Positions 17,245-26,060 of a DNA stretch of 54,117 nucleotides are shown piece by piece (the stretch's first letter is position 1; each line of letters begins with the position of its first letter). Below the pieces are notes generated by a model that searched no databases, had not been told where the DNA came from, and saw only the letters and a list, made by a program, of their open reading frames with translations. A program made the position numbers and the translations under genes. Source of the DNA: a bacterium (GTDB taxonomy: Bacteria; Chlamydiota; Chlamydiia; Chlamydiales; SM23-39); the NCBI GenBank assembly GCA_021780355.1, contig JAJXYX010000059.1:1-54117 (forward strand), given 5' to 3'.

Positions 17245-17940
17245 ATGGAAGAAGAAAGAGTGTCGAAAATCATGGCCCGCCGCGGGCTCTGCTCTCGAAG
17301 AGAGGCGGAGCGCTACATGGCAGAAGGCCGAGTGCGCGTAAATGGCGTTTTAATCACTGAGCAAGGGACAAAAGCTCCTCTCAACGCTAAAATTGAATTT
17401 GACAGCGCTAAACTTCAAAGAGTCACTGTAGCGCTCAATAAACCTCTTGGCATTATTTCAAACCTCCCTCAAAAAGGTTATCGGGAAGCAAGAGACCTCA
17501 TCACCCCTGAAAATCGTTATGATCAAGGCGATCCCATCGATCCTGCATCGCTGCATGTCGTCGGCAGATTAGATATCAACTCCAAAGGGCTGCTGCTTCT
17601 TTCTTCAGATGGACGAATCGCCCAAACAGTCATCGCGGCCGATTCGGAAGTAGAAAAAGAATATATTGTCCGCTGCGCTGGGCCCATTCCAGAAAGGGCG
17701 ATCGCCAAACTCCGCTTCGGACTTTGGCTCGATGGAGAGCCTCTTAAACGAGCAGAAGTCGATCGAGCAGGAGACCACGCACTATCCATGGTGCTCAAAG
17801 AAGGAAAGAACCGGCAAATAAGACGCATGTGCGAGCTCGTAGGATTAGAAGTTACTTCATTAAAAAGGGTGCGCATCGGCAACATTCAACTCGGTTCTCT
17901 TCCCCTGGGCCAATGGATGGTCGTCTCTTACAAAGATTAA
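17245..17940 (+). CDS. RsuA/RluB/RluF-family rRNA pseudouridine synthase
   Basis: An S4 RNA-binding domain (1-60; MARRGLCSRREAERYMAEGR) precedes the RsuA-family catalytic domain. The catalytic aspartate is Asp110 in VVGRLDINSKGLLLL, and GKNRQIRRMCELVG marks the C-terminal conserved motif. It isomerises a specific uridine in rRNA. The length of 231 residues is normal. Whether the target is the RluB or RluF site cannot be decided by eye. The following kinase-like gene starts 15 bases later. Confidence 0.9.
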   Translation: MEEERVSKIMARRGLCSRREAERYMAEGRVRVNGVLITEQGTKAPLNAKIEFDSAKLQRVTVALNKPLGIISNLPQKGYREARDLITPENRYDQGDPIDPASLHVVGRLDINSKGLLLLSSDGRIAQTVIAADSEVEKEYIVRCAGPIPERAIAKLRFGLWLDGEPLKRAEVDRAGDHALSMVLKEGKNRQIRRMCELVGLEVTSLKRVRIGNIQLGSLPLGQWMVVSYKD

Positions 17941-17955
17941 TCTGGCTGGAATTCG

Positions 17956-18960
17956 ATGCCAAAAGAAAATGCCCCTTCAACCCCAACTATAAGTAACTGG
18001 CTAAGCGCTCACTACAATATAAAGGCTGTTTCTCTTGCCCGTCTTTCTTTGGGAGCAGATATCTACGCTTCAACTTACAAGGTGCAAACAGACGACCAGA
18101 AAACGTACTTTCTTAAACTTAAGCACAAAAACCATCATGACATCAGCATGGATATCATCGAGCTATTGCAACATGCCGATCTTCAACAAATCATTTGCCC
18201 CATCAAAACGATCCACGGCAAAACAAGTCAATCCACAGGAGATTTTAACCTCATTGTCTACCCGTTTATTCAGGGAGAAGATGGATTTCATCGCCCTTTA
18301 ACAGACGATCAATGGAAGATCCTTGGCAAAGCATTAAAGAAGGTGCATGAAGTAAGCGTACCTTTTTCTATTCAAAACCGCCTTCGGAAAGAGACCTATT
18401 CGCCAAGATGGCGCGAGGCCGTCCGATCGATCTACGCTCATTTTGAAACTCTGCCAATCGCTGATGAGATCGCCCAAGAACTATATAAGTTGATGAAGGA
18501 AAAAAAGCTTGAGATCCATCAGCTTTTAAACCGCGCAGAAGAACTTAGCCAAACGGTTCAACACCTATCGCCTCCATTGGTTCTTTGCCACTCCGATATT
18601 CATGCGGGCAATGTACTCATTGACGAAGAGCATGTGATCTACATCGTGGACTGGGATGAACCGATGATGGCGCCCAAAGAACGGGACTTGATGTTTATCG
18701 GGGGCGGCGTTGGAAACGTTTGGAACCGACCGCATGAAGAAAAGCAATTTTATGAAGGCTACGGGAAAACTGAGATCAACTCGAAAATCTTGTCATATTA
18801 CCGGCATGAACGGATCGTGGAAGATATCGCCATCTATAGCCAAGAGCTGCTTTTAACGGCAGCCGGCGGCGAGAACAGATCGACCATGTATCAGCATTTT
18901 GTCGATATGTTCGCGCCGCAGGGCGTCATCGAAATAGCTTTTAAAACTGGTAAAGCTTAA
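17956..18960 (+). CDS. Spectinomycin phosphotransferase-like (APH(9)-type) kinase
   Basis: This 334-residue APH-fold protein has the catalytic loop LVLCHSDIHAGNVLI and the metal motif IYIVDWDEPMMAPKERDLMFI. The order and the HSDIH and WDEP wording resemble APH(9)-type spectinomycin kinases and a wider group of uncharacterised homologues. It starts 15 bases after the pseudouridine synthase. Chlamydiae are obligate intracellular, so a natural non-drug substrate is as likely as resistance. Confidence 0.8.
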   Translation: MPKENAPSTPTISNWLSAHYNIKAVSLARLSLGADIYASTYKVQTDDQKTYFLKLKHKNHHDISMDIIELLQHADLQQIICPIKTIHGKTSQSTGDFNLIVYPFIQGEDGFHRPLTDDQWKILGKALKKVHEVSVPFSIQNRLRKETYSPRWREAVRSIYAHFETLPIADEIAQELYKLMKEKKLEIHQLLNRAEELSQTVQHLSPPLVLCHSDIHAGNVLIDEEHVIYIVDWDEPMMAPKERDLMFIGGGVGNVWNRPHEEKQFYEGYGKTEINSKILSYYRHERIVEDIAIYSQELLLTAAGGENRSTMYQHFVDMFAPQGVIEIAFKTGKA

Positions 18961-19041
18961 GAACTTATCGATAAAAAAATCTTCGCATCTTGCGAAAAAC
19001 CCTCCTCTCGCAATAAAATACCCAGAAACTAGGTATTTTTC

Positions 19042-19575
19042 ATGAAACCGACCAACAAAACAAGATACGCCATTTTAGGCATACTTTCAGACGGCCCCAC
19101 TACAGGATATGAGATCAAATCTCTGATGGGGAGATCGACTAGCTATTTTTGGAGAGAATCAGATTCAACGATCTATCCGACGTTAAAAATTTTAGCAAAA
19201 GAAGGAAAAGTACTTTCCGAAACCCTTTACGTGGGCAAAAAAAAGAAAGAAATGTTTTCTATTACGAAAGCTGGACAAAGTGAGTTTAAAGCTTGGTTCA
19301 ACAGCCCGACAGGATCAGAAACCCCTCGAAATGAATTTTTACTCAAACTCTTTTTTGTTACCAATCAAGAAGAGATGAGCCGACTATTTCAAGAAAGATT
19401 AGAAAAAGCAGAAAAAACTTATCAAGAATACAAAAGCATTGAAGATAGGCTGGAAAAGCTAGACGATTACCCTCGAAAAGCCATTCGTCTTCTCTCGCTG
19501 AGATATGGAATCTCTCAACTTACATTAGAAATCACATGGTTAAAAGAAGGAATTTTAAAATATGCTCATCGCTAA
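19042..19575 (+). CDS. PadR-family transcriptional regulator
   Basis: This 177-residue protein has the PadR winged helix (YAILGILSDGPTTGYEIKSL, then STIYPTLKILAKEGKV) and a C-terminal helical dimerisation domain (about 95-175). The family represses detoxification or stress genes in response to small molecules. Its stop overlaps the start of the SRPBCC gene by 14 bases, so the two are translated together and the SRPBCC protein may bind the ligand or be the regulated product. Confidence 0.88.
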   Translation: MKPTNKTRYAILGILSDGPTTGYEIKSLMGRSTSYFWRESDSTIYPTLKILAKEGKVLSETLYVGKKKKEMFSITKAGQSEFKAWFNSPTGSETPRNEFLLKLFFVTNQEEMSRLFQERLEKAEKTYQEYKSIEDRLEKLDDYPRKAIRLLSLRYGISQLTLEITWLKEGILKYAHR

Positions 19576-19987
19576 ACACACCGTAAAAACAAAAGCTACC
19601 GCCCAACAAGTTTGGAATATTTGGCAAGACGTGCCCCATTGGAAAACCTGGGATGAGCAACTTGAATTAAGTCAGATCGACGGCCCCTTCCAAGCTGGCA
19701 CGACTGGCTATACAAAATTTAAAAACACACCTCTTTTGAAAACTCTATTAACGGAAGTGATCCCAAATCAATTGGTCGTCCAAGAGACTTATCTCCCTTT
19801 GACAAAAATTGTCAGCTATCAATCAATGATACAAAAAGAAGATCGAACGGAAATCACATTTCAAGTAGAGGCTCGAGGGCTCTTGTCATTTTTCTATGCC
19901 CGTATGCTTCGACGATCGGTAAGAAATAAACTTCCATTAGAGATGGAAAAAATGCTTAAAAGAGCCAAGGCTCAAGAAGTTTCCTGA
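19562..19987 (+). CDS. SRPBCC / polyketide-cyclase-like protein
   Basis: This 141-residue protein has the START-like SRPBCC pattern: VKTKATAQQVWNIWQDVPHW at the N-terminus, GPFQAGTTGYTKF in the middle, and a long C-terminal helix (NKLPLEMEKMLKRAKAQ). Such folds bind hydrophobic ligands. It overlaps the PadR gene by 14 bases. No function beyond ligand binding can be read. Confidence 0.8.
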   Translation: MLIAKHTVKTKATAQQVWNIWQDVPHWKTWDEQLELSQIDGPFQAGTTGYTKFKNTPLLKTLLTEVIPNQLVVQETYLPLTKIVSYQSMIQKEDRTEITFQVEARGLLSFFYARMLRRSVRNKLPLEMEKMLKRAKAQEVS

Positions 19988-20020
19988 GCCCTGCGGGAAA
20001 AATCTTTCGTCCAAAATTGA

Positions 20021-20140
20021 CTAAGAAGAAATCCCCTCATTTTTCTCGGCAAAACATCGGGTGTCGTAAATCAGATCAATGTTCGAGATCAGCCCATCTT
20101 GAAAACTTAGCAGTGATTCATCGCGAGAAGTCCAAACCAT
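20021..20140 (-). pseudogene. SnoaL/NTF2-like C-terminal fragment
   Basis: A 39-residue frame begins MVWTSRDESLLSFQDGLISN and resembles the last strands of SnoaL-like proteins. No upstream domain is present because the hydrolase gene ends immediately before it. It is probably a remnant. The assignment is by pattern only. Confidence 0.35.
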
Positions 20141-21037
20141 CTATTGCGCTTGCACAGTCTCAGCAGGAGGAGCTACTGGAAGGACAATAATCTCGCTATA
20201 AGCAGGCAGCTTGATCTTCTTGGCATTTTCAGGAAGAGGAGGGATGCCTGAGGTCCGTTTTTGGATAAATTTATAGAGTTGAGGCGATTCAAAATAAGCG
20301 CTATGCGAATCGACAATTTCCGAACAATCAACCAATTGAACGTGCTTGGGAAGTTTAGCCATGTTTTCAATACCAGAGCTGCCTAAAGCTTTATCGAATT
20401 CAGCCATCGTATAAAGATATTCCAACACCTCATCTTCTTCAGAATAGGCAACATAGACCTCTTTGCAATTTTTGATCGAATCATAATAAACCTCTCCTTT
20501 TTGGATCGATTCATTATCAACTGCCGCTCCTAAAGAAAAATAATTCGTAACAAGTCCAGGCTCTTTGACTTTCTTCATCGCTTCTAAGAAAAGATAATTT
20601 CCCATGCTATGGGCCATGACATCAACCTGCAAGGCTTTGGAAGCGATTTGATCGATCAATTGAAAGGTTCTTTTCGTAATCTCTTCTGCGTTTTCTTTCG
20701 CTTCAAAATATTCAAGCCTCGAGTCGCATCCAGGCCAGAGATAGCCGATGATTTCATCGTAAAAAACCTCGTCTTTGGAAAAATAAGAATCGATGTTCTT
20801 TTTCACGGTAAAATAGGTAGAGAGGACAGATTCTTTGTCATTATTAAATCCATGAAACAAAACCAACACTTTTTTCCCTTTCAAATCGGAAAAAGCCGGC
20901 TCTTTCTCGTCAAACGTTCCATCTTCATGAACCAAATGCATCTCAGTCGCATCAGAATGAAAATCCGCCGTCCAAAACTCTTGTCGATCGCTAATCATCC
21001 ACATCATAGAAGCTAACAGGGTTGCTGCTGTAAACAT
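20141..21037 (-). CDS. Alpha/beta hydrolase (DUF900-like), exported
   Basis: This 298-residue protein has an N-terminal hydrophobic segment (1-15) and an alpha/beta hydrolase core. The nucleophile elbow is MAHSMGNYLF (Ser144), and KKVLVLFHGFNNDKES holds the oxyanion-hole region. SAYFESPQLY near the C-terminus follows DSH, a candidate catalytic histidine. A strong AAGGAG site six bases before ATG 21037 fixes the start. It is probably an esterase or lipase acting outside the cytoplasm; the substrate is unknown. Confidence 0.75.
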   Translation of the reverse strand: MFTAATLLASMMWMISDRQEFWTADFHSDATEMHLVHEDGTFDEKEPAFSDLKGKKVLVLFHGFNNDKESVLSTYFTVKKNIDSYFSKDEVFYDEIIGYLWPGCDSRLEYFEAKENAEEITKRTFQLIDQIASKALQVDVMAHSMGNYLFLEAMKKVKEPGLVTNYFSLGAAVDNESIQKGEVYYDSIKNCKEVYVAYSEEDEVLEYLYTMAEFDKALGSSGIENMAKLPKHVQLVDCSEIVDSHSAYFESPQLYKFIQKRTSGIPPLPENAKKIKLPAYSEIIVLPVAPPAETVQAQ

Positions 21038-21135
21038 GATCTCTCTCCTTTGACACAAAAAAATTATCACTCCATTTATATCATATATATATATTTTTAA
21101 TATATAGCAATTCCAGAGGAAGGACACCTAAGACC

Positions 21136-21275
21136 ATGAAAGATGCAAGCTTATTCATCATTCCAGGCAATCCCCCATCTCTTCACTTCTATCAATTGCG
21201 GGGGGACGAAATACAAGAAAAATACCCAGGATGTGCTCTTTGTCTCTATTACTTCTACGCAAGAACGAAATATTG
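21136..21275 (+). pseudogene. Truncated gene cut by element 6
   Basis: An ATG behind GAGGAAGGA starts MKDASLFIIPGNPPSLHFYQ, reminiscent of lipid-droplet-type alpha/beta hydrolases, but it is cut at 21275 by element 6. In another frame, removing element 6 and one TA yields a continuous stretch containing QERNIVLKTLSKFCEQSLME across the junction. The gene is thus both frameshifted and interrupted, or two remnants abut. The identity is uncertain. Confidence 0.4.
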
Positions 21276-21443
21276 TATACCCAACGTGATTCAAAATTTG
21301 GCCGCAGGCAGGTTCAAAGCGCCAAAAATCGATTGTTACAAAAGGGGGTTGTATTGATTTAATACTACCCCCCTTTGTAACAATCGATTTTTGGCAGCTT
21401 TCAATCCCGCCTAGCGGCCAAATTTTGAATCACGTTGGGTATA
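21276..21443. repeat. Dispersed palindromic repeat, element 6 (C/C)
   Basis: Both ends are C type (TATACCCAACGTGATTC and complement) and complete with TATA. The core is GATTGTTACAAAAGGGGG with complement TACCCCCCTTTGTAACAATC. It is the best-preserved C/C copy. Confidence 0.95.
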
Positions 21444-21477
21444 TTAAAAACCTTATCAAAATTTTGCGAACAGTCTC

Positions 21478-22413
21478 TTATGGAAACAACGCAGAACACC
21501 TAAAAACATTTCTCGCGAACTCTCTGGAAACCTCCTCAATTATTTCTCTATGGAAAGAAGCTTTGTCCCCGGCAAACGCCGCAAGTAGTTTTCTCATCAG
21601 CTCTACATAGCCTTCAAATCCTATCGCTGCAGCTAGCTCTTGCTGATATTCTTCTATCAGAGTGGATAAAAGAGGTTCTTCTTGGCTAGCCTCTCCTTCC
21701 TTTTTAAGTTGTAAAAGACCTTCAAACATCTCTTTAGACATCTGTTCTATTAGCTTTCTTAGCTCTTTTTTTGCCAGGTTTAGATAGGTAGAATCGTTGA
21801 CTACAGGAGGAAGATTTACTTTATTTGCAAAGTGATTGATCCATCGATCCACTTCATAAGCGATGCCTTCATAATCATGATAGATTTCTTCTTGCTCTTT
21901 ACTAAGAAAAACTTCCTGCAAAGGCACATGGATCATCGAATCCGGCTTAAGACGTACAAATCGAATGCTTTGCTCCAAATCACTTTCAGAAACCTCCACA
22001 AACGATCCCTTTAAACAACTAGCTAGATTCGTGATTTGGATCCAATAACACTTTCCTTCTTCAACAGCAACGAGTTCATCGTGTGGAACAAGCCAACAAT
22101 CTTCACACACTTCGTCGCCATGTTGTCGAAAAATCCGCGCTGCAAAGCTGATCGTCTTGGCTGTTTCAGGAGTAATATAAAGAGTATCTCTGGTCTCTTG
22201 GATTTCATTAGTATTGTGTTTAATCCAAAACGCAGGATACTGCATGATTTCCTGATCGGCCGTTGGAAAAAGCGGAATTGAAATGTTAACGTTTACCTTG
22301 TCAAAATACAAATCTACACCTGAAATACTCCAAATATCTCCAGATGCACTTTGAAGTTGCGTAGGTCCAAAATAAGATATCCCAAATGTTGCTGCGCTAT
22401 GTGCTGCCATCAT
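21478..22413 (-). CDS. Hypothetical protein, about 311 residues
   Basis: I do not recognise this protein. It is soluble and acidic. The N-terminal half is beta-rich (ISYFGPTQLQSASGDIWSIS, FWIKHNTNEI). The C-terminal half from about 180 is predicted helical with many glutamates (KKELRKLIEQMSKEMFEGLL). Candidate starts are ATG 22413 or 22410, or an upstream TTG at 22422. The start lies in a hairpin (22412-22439), which could limit translation. Confidence 0.65.
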   Translation of the reverse strand: MMAAHSAATFGISYFGPTQLQSASGDIWSISGVDLYFDKVNVNISIPLFPTADQEIMQYPAFWIKHNTNEIQETRDTLYITPETAKTISFAARIFRQHGDEVCEDCWLVPHDELVAVEEGKCYWIQITNLASCLKGSFVEVSESDLEQSIRFVRLKPDSMIHVPLQEVFLSKEQEEIYHDYEGIAYEVDRWINHFANKVNLPPVVNDSTYLNLAKKELRKLIEQMSKEMFEGLLQLKKEGEASQEEPLLSTLIEEYQQELAAAIGFEGYVELMRKLLAAFAGDKASFHREIIEEVSREFARNVFRCSALFP

Positions 22414-22439
22414 CTTCCTCAATTAAAAATGAGGAAGAT
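22412..22439 (-). promoter_or_regulatory. Hairpin covering ribosome site and start codon
   Basis: On the minus strand, ATCTTCCTCA pairs with TGAGGAAGAT across an 8-base loop. The second arm contains the GAGGAAG ribosome site and touches the ATG of the 21478-22413 gene. Such a stem would sequester the start, so translation may depend on opening it. No ligand domain is visible. Confidence 0.45.
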
Positions 22440-22494
22440 CCTATAAAAAAATGAAAATGGCATCAACTCTTTTGTGAAGAAATCTCAAAGAAAA

Positions 22495-22731
22495 CTATTC
22501 AGGAAGATATTGCTCAGGATGCTCAGATAAAGGTTGCTTGCACTCGTCGCTGCATAAATTATATTCCTTTCCTTTGTGAACATATGTATCGCTTCCATTC
22601 ACCGCCTTTCCAGAAACAGGGCACAACTCATTATTCACTTGGATCGTTTTCGCAGCTGTCGGCCGCATCAAGATATACCCAAGTAAAACAACTAAAATCA
22701 CCCCAAGAATGATTCCCACCTTCGATTTCAT
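22495..22731 (-). CDS. Membrane-anchored YHS-domain protein
   Basis: This 78-residue protein has one N-terminal membrane segment (VGIILGVILVVLLGYILM) and then a YHS-type metal-binding domain (LCPVSGKAVNGSDTYVHKGK, followed by EYNLCSDECKQPLSEHP). Cysteines in CPVSG and LCSDEC would bind a metal ion. A GAGGAGG site supports ATG 22731 over an upstream in-frame start. It is likely an exported copper or iron binding protein. Confidence 0.8.
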   Translation of the reverse strand: MKSKVGIILGVILVVLLGYILMRPTAAKTIQVNNELCPVSGKAVNGSDTYVHKGKEYNLCSDECKQPLSEHPEQYLPE

Positions 22732-22830
22732 AGAACCTCCTCTCAACAATTAGCGTTCATTTCGATATATGATTATTTTTCTTTTAATGTATACAAAAAT
22801 CAACAAAAAAATAAAAACCTATTCAACACC

Positions 22831-22871
22831 GCTCGCGAACATATATAGTGCTTCCGGTTGAAAGGCGCCCA
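22831..22871. repeat. Second short repeat, copy 2
   Basis: Matches 14387-14428 (CTTCCGGTTGAAAGGCGCCC in common). Here the outer A-type end is reduced to CTCGCGAAC and no core follows on either side, so this copy may mark a lost element. It starts 49 bases before element 7. Confidence 0.55.
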
Positions 22872-22919
22872 AGATTTTTGTTTTAACGGTTCAATTTTTC
22901 AACTATTTTGGCAGGGTTC

Positions 22920-23086
22920 TATACCGAAGAAAGCTGAGGAATCGGCTTACAGGCGGGATTGAAAGCTGCCAAAAATCGATTGTCATCAAGGGGGGAAGTA
23001 TCGAGGCAATCCCCCCCCTTGATGACAATCGATTTTTGGCGCTTTGAACCCGCTTGTAAGCCAATTCTTCAGCTTTCTTCGGTATA
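22920..23086. repeat. Dispersed palindromic repeat, element 7 (B/B, inverted)
   Basis: Both ends are B type (TATACCGAAGAAAGCTGAGG and complement). The inner arms are reversed relative to elements 1-6: ATTGAAAGCTGCC on the left and GGCGCTTTGAACCCG on the right. The core is GATTGTCATCAAGGGGGG; the loop (AGTATCGAGGCAAT) is likewise inverted. Confidence 0.93.
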
Positions 23087-23208
23087 TATAGCAAAAAAAT
23101 ACTAAGACGATGTACAATTAAGGCCTAATAAACATTCGTACACCTCGTTTTTAAGAACTCTTGTATGACACAACTTTCTTTTTTCTCACCTAAAAAAAAA
23201 CACTCCCT

Positions 23209-23377
23209 TATACCCAACGTGATTCATAATTTGGCCGCTAGGCGGGATTGAAAGCTGCCAAAAATTGATTCTTACAAAGGGAGGTAGTATTAAATCAATA
23301 CAATCCCCCTTTGTAAGAATCAATTTTTGGAGCTTTGAACCCGCCTGTAAGCCGATTCTTCAGCTTTCTTCGGTATA
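23209..23377. repeat. Dispersed palindromic repeat, element 8 (C left, B right: mosaic, inverted)
   Basis: The left end is TATACCCAACGTGATTCATA (C) and the right end is CTTCAGCTTTCTTCGGTATA (B). The inner arms and loop are in the inverted orientation. The core is GATTCTTACAAAGGGAGG with its complement. It ends 33 bases before the next start codon, so it lies in the 5' region of gene 23411. Confidence 0.93.
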
Positions 23378-23410
23378 AAATGGATTAAAAAAATTTAATT
23401 TGGATCGATT

Positions 23411-24238
23411 ATGACATTAAGATTTACAGCAAACAACTTTCAAGGAAAGGGAAATGAGGTTTATTTTGCTGCTTACGGCAGCTGCATTCAACAAGAAGCA
23501 GGAACTCAGAATAAAATTCCTCTGCCTGTAAAAAAAGGAAACAACGAAAATTATTCAAGCGCTTGGCAGTTAGCCAACGATTTAACAATTCCTATCGATT
23601 TTTTGAGAATATCTAGCACGAATACCGCAAATACTAGACTCAATCAATCTAGAATTACCCTTGTACCTACAAAAGATGGAATTCCAACAAATCTTTACAT
23701 AGCTGAATCCATAGCCCACAAAAAAAATCTTTTTAACAAAAGTATTTTAGCGCGCACCAGCGAATCAAAAAAACATTTAACTGCATCGATAATAGCCTTG
23801 AAAGGACGAGAAGACATTTGCAATCAAGAAGAATGTAAAAAAGGCGCTAGCAAGGGAGACGATCATATCATGTATGTTATAGCCGAAGATTTTGAGCAAT
23901 CGGCGAAAAAGAGCAGTAATAGAGATATACTGATTAAAAAGTTCAACGTGGCTGGCAAAATTTTTACTGCTCGCTATAACTGCAATACTGTAAAAGAAGA
24001 AACAATAAAGAATTTTGCACTTTGGCTCATAGCCCACAATGGAAAAGCAATCGTCATGACGGCCCTCCCAGCCAACCTTCTCGATAAATCAGAACGTCAA
24101 AATGTTCTGAAACAAGAATCTTACAAAGGGAACTCTGTTACAGGTTTAAAGCAACGTTCTCTAAGCTACTATCAAAATTTGCCACAGACGACACAAAAAA
24201 CCCATCAGGCTTATATGAGCATCTTTGAGCCCTCTTAA
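23411..24238 (+). CDS. Hypothetical protein, 275 residues
   Basis: I do not recognise this lysine- and asparagine-rich protein. It has no signal or membrane segment. A cysteine cluster (EDICNQEECKK) lies near residue 140, and the motif HIMYVIAEDF recalls LYYVLAEDIS in the unknown protein at 14460, which may indicate distant relation. Codon use is more AT rich than in flanking housekeeping genes. Element 8 sits directly upstream. Confidence 0.65.
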   Translation: MTLRFTANNFQGKGNEVYFAAYGSCIQQEAGTQNKIPLPVKKGNNENYSSAWQLANDLTIPIDFLRISSTNTANTRLNQSRITLVPTKDGIPTNLYIAESIAHKKNLFNKSILARTSESKKHLTASIIALKGREDICNQEECKKGASKGDDHIMYVIAEDFEQSAKKSSNRDILIKKFNVAGKIFTARYNCNTVKEETIKNFALWLIAHNGKAIVMTALPANLLDKSERQNVLKQESYKGNSVTGLKQRSLSYYQNLPQTTQKTHQAYMSIFEPS

Positions 24239-24260
24239 GGGGTATATCTTGCTACCATCT

Positions 24261-25010
24261 ATGAATATAAAAATGATCGTTACTTACGACGGAACTCGTT
24301 ATTTTGGCTGGCAAAAAACAAAAACAGGCCCCAGCATACAAGAAACACTTGAGAAGGCTTTGTCGACTTTATTGAAAAAGCCGATTTCTATTGAGGCGGC
24401 GTCTCGGACTGATCGGGGTGTTCATGCGAAAGGGCAAGTGGCTCATTTTCTTCTTGATCAACCCCGAGATTTGCCTCGCTTGATCTACAGTCTCAACTCC
24501 CTTCTTCCCTTCGACATCAGAGTGTTGCAAATGGAACCGATTGCAGACGATTTTCACCCAACCCTGCAGGCTCTTAGCAAAGAATATCAATACTTTATTT
24601 GCAATCGGCCTGTTCAAGATCCAAAGGATCGTCTCTATTCTTGGCATATTCACGAACCTCTCGATGTAGAGGCGATGCGGGAATGTGCAAAGATCATGCT
24701 TGGAACTCATGATTTCGCTGCATTTACAACAATCGAGCGCGAAGATACAATGAGGACTTTATTTGCTATTCACATCATCGCTGATCCTAGCGAGCTGTTA
24801 GAGATTTGCATTGAAGGAGATCGATTTCTCTACAAAATGATGAGGCGGCTGGCAGGAACTTTAGTCGCAGCGGGCAAGAGAAAAATATCTCCAAAAGAGA
24901 TCTCTTCCCTACTCGAAACCCCCAATCGGACCCAAGCTGGAATGACAGCTCCCGCCCACGGTCTTTTTTTATATAAGGTACATTTTACAACTACACGAGC
25001 TTCTTTATGA
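24261..25010 (+). CDS. truA: tRNA pseudouridine(38-40) synthase TruA
   Basis: This 249-residue protein has the TruA hallmarks: VTYDGTRYFGWQ at the start, the catalytic aspartate Asp51 in AASRTDRGVHAKGQ, and FLYKMMRRLAGTLV near the C-terminus. It modifies U38-U40 in tRNA anticodon arms. I chose ATG 24261 because it begins at the conserved N-terminus; an upstream frame start would overlap the previous gene. It overlaps map by four bases (ATGA), so the two are translationally coupled. Confidence 0.95.
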   Translation: MNIKMIVTYDGTRYFGWQKTKTGPSIQETLEKALSTLLKKPISIEAASRTDRGVHAKGQVAHFLLDQPRDLPRLIYSLNSLLPFDIRVLQMEPIADDFHPTLQALSKEYQYFICNRPVQDPKDRLYSWHIHEPLDVEAMRECAKIMLGTHDFAAFTTIEREDTMRTLFAIHIIADPSELLEICIEGDRFLYKMMRRLAGTLVAAGKRKISPKEISSLLETPNRTQAGMTAPAHGLFLYKVHFTTTRASL

Positions 25011-25873
25011 TTTCAAGAAACGACCCTTGCTGGTGCGGCAGCGGACAAAAATGGAAAAAATGCCACTATCCTACGATTCCTTCCAACGAGCCTTTAGCCA
25101 AAAGGTATCTCGATGCTTATGGCATTCTTCTTAAAACGCCTGAGCAAATCGAAAAGATCCGCACTGCGTGCCGCATCACCTCCGATCTTTTAGGCAAGCT
25201 TTGCTCTGCTGCCAAGGCCGGCGTCACCACGCTCGAGCTCGATGAGCTCTCCCGAACACTCCATAAAAAATACAACGCCATTCCAGCCACTCTCGGCTAC
25301 GGCTCACCCCCCTATCCAAAAACAATCTGCACGTCTCTCAACGAAGTCATCTGCCACGGCATCCCTGACAACCGTCCTCTTCAAGAGGGGGACATCCTCA
25401 ACATCGACGCATCTTGCATCGTTGACGGCTACTTTGGCGACACAAGCCGCATGGTCGCCATCGGCTCTATCTCGGAGGAAAAGCAGCGCGTCATAGACAC
25501 TTCCCTCACTTGTCTACTCAAAGCCATCGAAGTGTGCAGCCCCGGCCGCTACATCTCCGAAATCGGCCAGGCAATCGAAGATTACGCCAAAACCCAACAT
25601 TGCTCCGTCGTCAATCAGTTCGTAGGCCACGGCATCGGCATCGCCTTTCACGAAGCCCCCGAAATCCCTCACCACTACAACCGGGTCAACATCCCCTTCG
25701 CCCCTGGCATGATCTTCACCATCGAACCCATGATCAACGCCGGCGTCCGAGAAGGGATCATCGACCCCAAAGACGGCTGGACAGTCCGCACAAAAGACGG
25801 CAAACCCTCCGCTCAATGGGAACACACCATCCTCATCACCGAATCAGGCCACGAAATCCTCACCCTTTTGTGA
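25007..25873 (+). CDS. map: Methionine aminopeptidase with SEC-C motif
   Basis: The first 20 residues are a SEC-C zinc motif (RNDPCWCGSGQKWKKCH), a form found in chlamydial Map. The type I aminopeptidase domain follows, with metal ligands in NIDASCIVDGYFGDTSR, VGHGIGIAFHEAPEIPH, FTIEPMI and WEHT. It removes initiator methionine from nascent proteins; the SEC-C motif probably aids ribosome or protein docking. It starts inside the truA stop. The 3' half is noticeably richer in C-ending codons than its neighbours. Confidence 0.95.
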   Translation: MISRNDPCWCGSGQKWKKCHYPTIPSNEPLAKRYLDAYGILLKTPEQIEKIRTACRITSDLLGKLCSAAKAGVTTLELDELSRTLHKKYNAIPATLGYGSPPYPKTICTSLNEVICHGIPDNRPLQEGDILNIDASCIVDGYFGDTSRMVAIGSISEEKQRVIDTSLTCLLKAIEVCSPGRYISEIGQAIEDYAKTQHCSVVNQFVGHGIGIAFHEAPEIPHHYNRVNIPFAPGMIFTIEPMINAGVREGIIDPKDGWTVRTKDGKPSAQWEHTILITESGHEILTLL

Positions 25874-25885
25874 GCCCACGCTTCC

Positions 25886-26033
25886 GGGGCTCCGCCCCAA
25901 ACCCCGCCAAAGGACTGTCGTCCTCTGGACTCCTGTTGTTTTTTATCTATCATCTTCCGCAGCGGAAGATGATACAAAACAAATAGGTGTCCAGAGGACG
26001 ACAGTCCTTTGGCGGGGTTTGGGGCGGAGCCCC
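25886..26033. repeat. GC-rich palindromic element, family 2, copy 1
   Basis: Arms of about 48 bases are complementary (GGGGCTCCGCCCCAAACCCC on the left, GGGGTTTGGGGCGGAGCCCC on the right, both continuing through CCAAAGGACTGTCG). A second perfect hairpin, TATCATCTTCCGC and its complement, lies at 25948-25974 in the centre. It lies between two convergent genes (map and the E1 gene) and may stop transcription from both sides, though T tracts are weak. Confidence 0.85.
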
Positions 26034-26060
26034 TTTAAGAGGCGAGCCTCATCTAAACGC

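Noticed and set aside
25510-25986. Arginine/histidine-rich open frame inside map
   Set aside because: It is a shifted frame of the C-rich 3' half of map; its composition reflects codon bias and it shows no family motif.
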